From: Halosimplex salinum
GTDB lineage: Archaea; Halobacteriota; Halobacteria; Halobacteriales; Haloarculaceae
Reading direction: 5' to 3'
Assembly (NCBI RefSeq): GCF_003730195.1
Contig: NZ_QWGG01000002.1
Coordinates: 496,001 to 560,000 of the forward strand
DNA: 64,000 bases
In this document: positions 58,750 to 64,000 of the stretch, one piece after another
Position numbering within the stretch: the first letter of the stretch is position 1
Layout of the letters: each line of letters starts with the position of its first letter
The notes under the pieces: model-generated
The model's database searches: none
The model's input: only the letters and a program-made list of their open reading frames with translations
What the model was told of the DNA's origin: nothing
Position numbers and translations under genes: made by a program

Positions 58750-60249
58750 CTACTCGTTGCCCGGGAGCGACAGGCCCCGCGTCGACAGCAGGTGGTCGAC
58801 GCCGCCGACGAGGACGAAGAGGAAGCCGACGACCGTCGCGACGAGGTGGACTTCGCGGAACCAGAACGGCACCAGCGAGAACGTTCCCTGGATGCCCGCG
58901 ACCGCTTCGGTGAGCAGCGGGAACCCGCTCTCGTCGGCGCCGCCGGCGTCGCCGGTCATCTGGGGCAGGGGGGTCTTGGTCGGCGTCGCCGTGCCGTCGC
59001 CGTCGGTGGCCGTCCCGTCTCCGTCCGTCGCCGTCTCGCTGCCGTCGTCGTAGCTCCCCGAGAACTCGCCGAACGGGAGTCGGTCGGCCTCGTAGGGGAT
59101 GCCGGACCCGCTCGTGACGTGTTCGTCGACCGGGACGCTCCAGACGGCCTCGCCCTGCGGGTTCACCTCGACGACGCGCTTGTTCCGCGAGTCGGTGATC
59201 AGGGTGTTACCGTTGGGGAGGCGGTCGGCGTCGCGCGGCCAGTAGAGTTCGAGCCCGCCGGTCTCCTCGACCACCCACGCGGGCTCCCAGCTGCCGTTCT
59301 CGGCGCGGTGGAGTTCGACCACGCGGTCGTTCTCGCTGTCGGCCACGAGGACGGCGCCGTCGCCGAGCCACTGCGGGTTGTGCTGTTCCTTGATCACCGA
59401 CGGGTCGCCACAGCGCACGTCGCCGTCGCCGTCGGCGTCGACGAGGCGGTCGCCCCCTCGCAGGCAGTTCTCGTCACTCGTACCAGTGTCCTCGTTGATC
59501 GTCTCGACGACGCCCTCGCCGCGTTCGACGATGACGAGCTGGTTGGCGTTGCGCACGGAGACGAGGAAGCGGCCGTCGCCGATGGTGTCCACGTCGTTGA
59601 TGTGGAGCCAGTCGCGACTCGTCGGGTCCTCGGGCGCCTCGTAGTGGTCGCTCGCGTTCCACTCCCACGCCTCGGTGCCGTTCTCGACGACGACGACGCG
59701 CTCGGCCTCCATGTCGGTGTAGACGACGCCACCGTTCCCGGTCGCGTCCATCGCGTGGACCTCGCTGTTCGTGATAGAGCCGACGGGGAAGCTGTACTCG
59801 TCGACGATCTCGCCGGTCTCGGGGTCGAGGGTGCGATAGCCCGTGCGGGCACAGGAGTCGCCGTACTCGCCGCAGTCGGTCGAACTCTCGTTGGCGAACG
59901 CGGCCAGAACTCGGCCGTCGTCGAGCATGCTCACCTCGAAGTAGCCGTCCGCCTGCGTGTTGCGCCAGGCGACGTCCTGTCCGTCGTAGCCGAGGACGCT
60001 GCCGTGAGTCACCCAGCCGCCCTGCACGCCGACGAGCGTCTGCGGCGAGTCGGGGAGGGGCGTCGCCGTCGGCGTGGCGTCGCCGGGGTCACTCGACGCC
60101 GGCGTGCCGTCCGTTGGTTCGGGCGTCGGTGTCGAGACGTCGACGCCGCCGACGGAGCGGTCGGGGGCGGTCGCGGCGCCGACGAGCATCGTCGTGAGGA
60201 ACAGGCCGACGCCGAGCAGGATCAGGGCACTGCCGCGCGAGACGTCCAT
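58750..60249 (-). CDS. arylsulfotransferase (ASST)-like membrane-anchored protein
   Basis: 499 residues: N-terminal membrane helix (ALILLGVGLFLTTMLVGAA), a Thr/Pro linker, a beta-propeller with repeated short motifs (VLGYDGQDVAWRNTQADGY, HAMDATGNGGVVYTDMEAERVVVVENGTEAWEWNASDHYEAPEDPTSRDWLHINDVD cut into blades, ITDSRNKRVVEVNPQGEAVW) and a C-terminal helix (HLVATVVGFLFVLVGGVDHLL). The HINDV segment is typical of the ArylsulfoT family. Many members are not proven sulfotransferases. The linker near the C-terminus has GDGTATDGDGTATPT repeats. Confidence 0.75.
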   Translation of the reverse strand: MDVSRGSALILLGVGLFLTTMLVGAATAPDRSVGGVDVSTPTPEPTDGTPASSDPGDATPTATPLPDSPQTLVGVQGGWVTHGSVLGYDGQDVAWRNTQADGYFEVSMLDDGRVLAAFANESSTDCGEYGDSCARTGYRTLDPETGEIVDEYSFPVGSITNSEVHAMDATGNGGVVYTDMEAERVVVVENGTEAWEWNASDHYEAPEDPTSRDWLHINDVDTIGDGRFLVSVRNANQLVIVERGEGVVETINEDTGTSDENCLRGGDRLVDADGDGDVRCGDPSVIKEQHNPQWLGDGAVLVADSENDRVVELHRAENGSWEPAWVVEETGGLELYWPRDADRLPNGNTLITDSRNKRVVEVNPQGEAVWSVPVDEHVTSGSGIPYEADRLPFGEFSGSYDDGSETATDGDGTATDGDGTATPTKTPLPQMTGDAGGADESGFPLLTEAVAGIQGTFSLVPFWFREVHLVATVVGFLFVLVGGVDHLLSTRGLSLPGNE

Positions 60250-60311
60250 CTTGAGAGACGTGTCCGCCGCGTCGGCGAATAAGCCTTCGGGTACCGACTG
60301 TCAGAACGGCC

Positions 60312-60617
60312 TCACTCGTCGGCGTCGTAGGGCCAGTTCGGGTCGCGGGGCTCCTCCGGGTCGGGGGCGCGGGTGTTCGGCGCGGCGCCCTCGACGCAGG
60401 CGCCGTACTCGCGGACGTTCTCGCGGGCGTCGCTGAGCGTGACGTGGTTGGTGTCGCTGACGAACTCGGGGTCGCCGAACTGGATGGGGTCGTCCAGCCA
60501 GTCGCAGACGGGGCAGCGCTCGTACGATCCGGGTCGCCCCGGCGGGAGCGTCCGGTAGCCACAGCACGGACAGTAACCCAGCTCTCGCGCGGCGGGGTTG
60601 CCGGGGCGGTCCGCCAT
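60312..60617 (-). CDS. CPCC-type cysteine-rich zinc-binding protein
   Basis: A 101-residue protein with an N-terminal CPCC...CPVC module (CPCCGYRTLPPGRPGSYERC), followed by DDPIQFGDPEFVSDTNHVTLSDARENVREYGAC. This matches the CPCC cysteine-rich family (PF14206 type), which is small, probably zinc-binding and of unknown function. It ends 62 bases before the ASST-like gene and diverges from the sulfatase. Confidence 0.85.
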   Translation of the reverse strand: MADRPGNPAARELGYCPCCGYRTLPPGRPGSYERCPVCDWLDDPIQFGDPEFVSDTNHVTLSDARENVREYGACVEGAAPNTRAPDPEEPRDPNWPYDADE

Positions 60618-60722
60618 GCTCGGCCGTAGGGACGCTCCCCGGATAGCTGTGACGACGGACGCGACCCGCGACCCTGACAACCCCGCAACAATGTTTAGGG
60701 CCGCGGCGGCCGCCCGTTGGGT

Positions 60723-62384
60723 ATGCCCGGGGCCGACCGACCCAACGTCGTCTGGATCGCGATGGAAGACACGACGCCGCGTCTGGGGTGCTACGGCGAC
60801 GACCTCGCCCGAACCCCCAACATCGACGGCCTCGCGGCCGACGGCCGGCGATATCCGAACGCCTTCTCCACCGCGCCGGTGTGTGCGCCCAGTCGCGCCG
60901 CGGTGATGACCGGCTGTCACCAGAACGCCATCGGCACCCACCACATGCGGACGACCCACACCAACGAGGACGCCCCGGGACTCCCGACGCCCTACGAGGC
61001 CGTCCCGCCCCACTACGTCACCGCGGTCCCGGAACTGTTCCGACAGGAGGGGTACTACTGCACGCTCGACTCGAAGGCCGACTACCAGTTCGGTACGCCG
61101 TTCACGATGTGGGACCACCACGGCGAGGGCGCCGGCTGGTGGGACGACGCACGCGACTCCGATCAGCCCTTCTTCGCCATGTTCACCAACGGCGTCACCC
61201 ACGAGAGCGGCCAGTGGGACCCGACCGAACCCGGCACCGACGACCAGTTCGGCGGGAGCGTGGCGGAACCCGACACCGACCCCGACGCCGTCGAGGTGCC
61301 GCCCTACCTCCCCGACACCGAGGAGACACGGCTGGCTATCGCCCGGCAGTACGACAATATCGCCCGTTCGGACGAGTGGGTCGGGGACCTGCTCGACCGG
61401 CTCGACGACGCGGGGCTGGCGGAGGACACGCTCGTCGTCCTCTGGAGCGACCACGGCGAGGGACTCCCGCGGAGCAAGCGCTGGCCCTACGACGGCGGCA
61501 TCCACGTCCCCCTGATCGTCCGCTGGCCCGGCGAGGCCGACGACGGGGGCGTCGACGACCGACTCGTGAGCACGATGGACCTCGGTCCGACGACGATGGC
61601 CGCCTGTGGCCTCGACGTGCCCCAGTACGCGGGCGGTCGGCAGTTTCTCGGCCCGGACGCCACGGAGCGCGAGTACGTCTTCGCCAGTCGCGACCGCTAC
61701 GACGAGTCCTACGACATGGTCCGGGCCGTCCGCGACGACCACTTCAAGTATATCCGCCACTACCGCCCGGGGACGCCGTACCGCCAGTGGATCCCGTTCA
61801 GGAATCGCCATCCCGTGATGCGCCAGATCCTCGACCGCGCGGCCGCGGGCGAACTGGAGGGCGCCGAGCAGTGGTTCGACGCCCGCCGCCCCGCCGAGGA
61901 ACTGTACGACCTCCGCTCCGACCCCCACGAGGTCGACAACCTCGCCGGGGATCCGGAGTACGCGGATACGCTCCAGCGCTTCCGCGACGCGCTGGACGAG
62001 TGGCGCGAGCGCGTCGACGATACCGGTGACACGGCGGAGGCGGAGATGGTCTGGGAGCGCCATCGCGGCGACGAGCAACCGGAGACGGCGGCGCCGCGGT
62101 TCCTCGTCAACGCGCCGGACCACGACGAGCGCGAGGCGCTGGTCGATGGCACGACGGTCGAGGGTCCGGCGACGCTCTCGCTCTACTGTGCGACGCAGGG
62201 CGCGTCGATCGGCTACGCGCTGTCCGACGAGATGGTCGGGAACGACGGGTCCGAGCCGCGCTGGCGACTGTACACGGGACCCGTCGACCTTCCCGAGGGG
62301 GAGACCACCGTGCGCGCGAAGGCGATCCGGTACGGCTTCGAAGAGAGCGACCAGCAGGTCGGCGTGTTCACCGTCTCCGAGTGA
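60723..62384 (+). CDS. sulfatase family hydrolase
   Basis: 553 residues. N-terminal metal site NVVWIAMEDTTP, formylglycine signature C54-A-P-S-R (VCAPSRAAVMTG), and GKSD-like ...VVLWSDHGEGL. The conserved EL(Y/F)DLRSDPHEVDNLAGDPE motif of type I sulfatases lies near 400. A C-terminal 90-residue beta domain follows. There is no signal peptide, so it acts in the cytosol, or is exported by an unknown route. TATA-like aatgtttagg lies about 27 bases before ATG 60723. The GH2 enzyme and ASST-like protein upstream suggest sulfated glycan handling. Confidence 0.88.
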   Translation: MPGADRPNVVWIAMEDTTPRLGCYGDDLARTPNIDGLAADGRRYPNAFSTAPVCAPSRAAVMTGCHQNAIGTHHMRTTHTNEDAPGLPTPYEAVPPHYVTAVPELFRQEGYYCTLDSKADYQFGTPFTMWDHHGEGAGWWDDARDSDQPFFAMFTNGVTHESGQWDPTEPGTDDQFGGSVAEPDTDPDAVEVPPYLPDTEETRLAIARQYDNIARSDEWVGDLLDRLDDAGLAEDTLVVLWSDHGEGLPRSKRWPYDGGIHVPLIVRWPGEADDGGVDDRLVSTMDLGPTTMAACGLDVPQYAGGRQFLGPDATEREYVFASRDRYDESYDMVRAVRDDHFKYIRHYRPGTPYRQWIPFRNRHPVMRQILDRAAAGELEGAEQWFDARRPAEELYDLRSDPHEVDNLAGDPEYADTLQRFRDALDEWRERVDDTGDTAEAEMVWERHRGDEQPETAAPRFLVNAPDHDEREALVDGTTVEGPATLSLYCATQGASIGYALSDEMVGNDGSEPRWRLYTGPVDLPEGETTVRAKAIRYGFEESDQQVGVFTVSE

Positions 62385-62502
62385 ACCGTTTCGGAGTGAG
62401 TCGTCCCGGAGCGCCGTCGGTTCCGAGGGAACCGTCCCGGAGCGCCCCGTCAGAAAAGCTATCCGTCCGCGCGGTCAACCACGCAGTAATCGGTCGAACA
62501 GC

Positions 62503-63552
62503 ATGACAGACGATACGGACCAGCCGACGGCGGACGGGCGCTCGGGGGAGACGGAGACCGTCGGGAACCTGGTCGAGAAGATACGGGCGCTGGACGACGA
62601 CGAGGAGCGCGGGCAGGGGATCCTCCTCGATCAACTCGCCGAGGTCGAGACCCGGCTCCTGTCGTTCGGACGGGCGCTCGGCGGCGACCCGGACACGGTG
62701 GCGGATCTCCCCTTCACGGAGGAGGCGGGCACCGACAAGATGCCCGAACCGCTGTACGTCCGCCACGACACGGAGATGCTCAACCAGGTGACCGGCTGGC
62801 TCCTCCAGGAACAGCACATCGGGCTCGTCAGCCACTACGGTACCGGCAAGACCGCGTTTCGGGAGATCGTCCGCCGCGACCTGGGCGAACACGACGAGTT
62901 CGTCGTCGCCATCCTCGACAACCCCAGAGAGACCACGCCCCGGAAACTGTACGCCACGATCCAGACCACCGCCGAGGCCGCGGGCTACGAGATCGAAGAT
63001 CGTGACTACTGGCAGACCCGCGACGGCGTCCCGTGGGCCACCGAGGACGCCAAGGAGGCCGCTCGCGAACTCGTCGAGGAGGTCCGCGCCGACGGGAAGA
63101 CCATCCTGCTCGTCGTCGACGAGATAGAGGTCCTCCCCGCGGACATCCTCTCGACCCTGCAGGTCGCCGGCGACATGGGCGTCCGACTCTTCCTGATGGG
63201 CACGCCCGAGGGGAAAGAGCGCGTCGCGGACCTGCGCGGCACGCTCGACTCCCGACTGCGCTACTACGAGGAGATCGAGCCGTTCGACCCCGGGGACATC
63301 GCGGAGTACATCGCTCGCTCGTTCGCCTACTTCCGCGGCGAACCGTACGAGGACCAGCCCGTCGAACTGTTCACGGAGGACGCCATCCGGGACGTCCACC
63401 AGCGGACCGAGGGCGTCCCGCGGGAGGTCCGCATCGAGTGTCGCGAACTGTTCACGCGCGCGGCGTTCGTCTGGTACCGCACCGGCCAGGAGATCGACCG
63501 CATCCAGATCACGCCGGAGTTGCGGCATCGTCGCTTCGGGATGGGCCGCTAG
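62503..63552 (+). CDS. AAA-type ATPase
   Basis: 349 residues with Walker A SHYGTGKTA (110-118), Walker B TILLVVDEIEVL (about 203-214) and a sensor-like LFLMGTPEGKERV, followed by a helical lid (DIAEYIARSFAYFRG) and C-terminal helical domain. The layout resembles Orc1/Cdc6 or ExeA-type ATPases, but the winged helix of Orc1 is missing, so a replication initiator is not supported. No operon partner is visible. The 448 bases after it hold a structured repeat and no gene. Confidence 0.8.
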   Translation: MTDDTDQPTADGRSGETETVGNLVEKIRALDDDEERGQGILLDQLAEVETRLLSFGRALGGDPDTVADLPFTEEAGTDKMPEPLYVRHDTEMLNQVTGWLLQEQHIGLVSHYGTGKTAFREIVRRDLGEHDEFVVAILDNPRETTPRKLYATIQTTAEAAGYEIEDRDYWQTRDGVPWATEDAKEAARELVEEVRADGKTILLVVDEIEVLPADILSTLQVAGDMGVRLFLMGTPEGKERVADLRGTLDSRLRYYEEIEPFDPGDIAEYIARSFAYFRGEPYEDQPVELFTEDAIRDVHQRTEGVPREVRIECRELFTRAAFVWYRTGQEIDRIQITPELRHRRFGMGR

Positions 63553-63629
63553 CAGTCTGATTTTCGATTAGTACCAGTGGGAGTGTCGTGAACAGCACGG
63601 CGACGACCGCTGGCGTGCTCGTGACCGCG

Positions 63630-63937
63630 AACAGCGTGAAAGCCCCCGACCGCTCCGGTCCCGGGGCTCGTTGCGCGCTTCGCTCACTGCGTTCGCTGCA
63701 GTGCTTACGTCGCCCGGGTTCCCGGAGCGGTCGGCCCCTTTCATTCCCACCCGTACAGACTGGTCGGCCAGCCGAATCGGGTGGGAATGAAAGGGGCGAC
63801 GTGCTGGACGAAGGCCGGCGACGCAAGCACCGTGGTTCGAGAGAGCAAAGCCCTCTCGTCATCACGAAAGAGCGCTCTGCGCTCTTTCGGCGACAGCGAG
63901 CCGCCCGAGTCCAGCGCGTCGGGGCTTTCACGCTGTT
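63630..63937. repeat. nested long palindrome, family 2 copy D
   Basis: Same outer arms as copy C (63630-63646 and 63921-63937). The first inner stem is ccgaccgctccgg (63646-63658) with ccggagcggtcgg (63722-63734), a different sequence from copy C but also perfectly paired. The second is cccctttcattcccacc (63735-63751) with its complement (63780-63796). The 3' third adds hairpins gagagcaaagccctctc-type and gaaagagcgc-tct-gcgctctttc. It lies downstream of the ATPase; no ORF is credible. Confidence 0.85.
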
Positions 63938-64000
63938 TCAGAAGGCGGTCGCTGTCTCCTCGACAGCTCGTTCGGCCGCAGTTCTCGACCGACCCCTCCT

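Noticed and set aside
57535-60282. Plus-strand ORF of 915 residues over the GH2 and ASST-like genes
   Set aside because: Crosses two genes on the other strand and their gap, with shadow composition.
62503-63552. Orc1/Cdc6 replication initiator and origin
   Set aside because: The ATPase lacks the C-terminal winged helix, and no origin-type inverted repeats with an AT-rich unwinding element were seen around it.

Overview
This window is about 64 kb of chromosome from an extremely halophilic archaeon (class Halobacteria). The evidence is a very high GC content, strongly acidic proteins, genes that begin directly downstream of TATA boxes (leaderless style), Tat signal peptides ending in lipoboxes, a PolD large subunit with an intein in its active site, the LysW-dependent arginine pathway, and many small haloarchaeal families of unknown function. 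The genus cannot be fixed from the sequence alone; a Halosimplex/Haloarcula-type organism is a guess.

Layout. 1-2877: LarA-like, PdxA2-like and OtnK-like genes for four-carbon sugar acids. 2987-7564: conserved hypotheticals, a deleted grpB remnant, an enolase-superfamily sugar-acid dehydratase, a DUF99 protein and family-4 uracil-DNA glycosylase. 7627-10699: a phnDCE importer operon. 10874-15769: inositol monophosphatase, hisH, a histidine kinase and an EamA transporter. 16151-21944: PolD large subunit (polC) with a 517-residue intein, and a PPC-domain protein. 22075-27815: an SDR, then xdhC-coxM-coxS, a methyltransferase and a creatininase-family amidase. 27790-29612: a small island of lower GC flanked by copies of the creatininase 3' end. 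30149-32641: tRNA-Arg(UCU), a CapA-like protein, threonine synthase. 33078-35758: small regulators and membrane proteins. 36085-42212: argF-argE-argD-argB-argC-argX-argW, all on the minus strand and driven from argW. 42429-45454: argH and argG, preceded by a possible arginine-rich leader ORF. 45572-54317: secreted and membrane proteins, a 2'-5' RNA ligase-like protein, the molybdopterin subunit coxL, a ZIP transporter and a two-gene regulator unit. 54396-56883: a Dyp-peroxidase-like Tat protein and an iron-transport-like lipoprotein that share an upstream motif. 56929-63552: a GH2 glycosidase, an arylsulfotransferase-like protein, a CPCC zinc protein, a sulfatase and an AAA ATPase.

The most unusual content is intergenic. 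At least three kinds of structured repeat are present: (i) long nested palindromes at 25919-26158 and 63630-63937, (ii) a related hairpin family at 22901-23163 and 32681-32959, and (iii) T-tract/hairpin/A-tract elements at 16017, 30077, 35823 and 51705, mostly between convergent genes. In the first two families the arms differ between copies but still pair perfectly, which is covariation expected of a selected structure. Next to two of the type (iii) elements (polC, argF), and around the creatininase island, the 3' end of the neighbouring gene is duplicated. The second standout is a 46-residue ORF with 12 arginines, placed at leaderless distance from a TATA box and ending in a hairpin, upstream of argG-argH.
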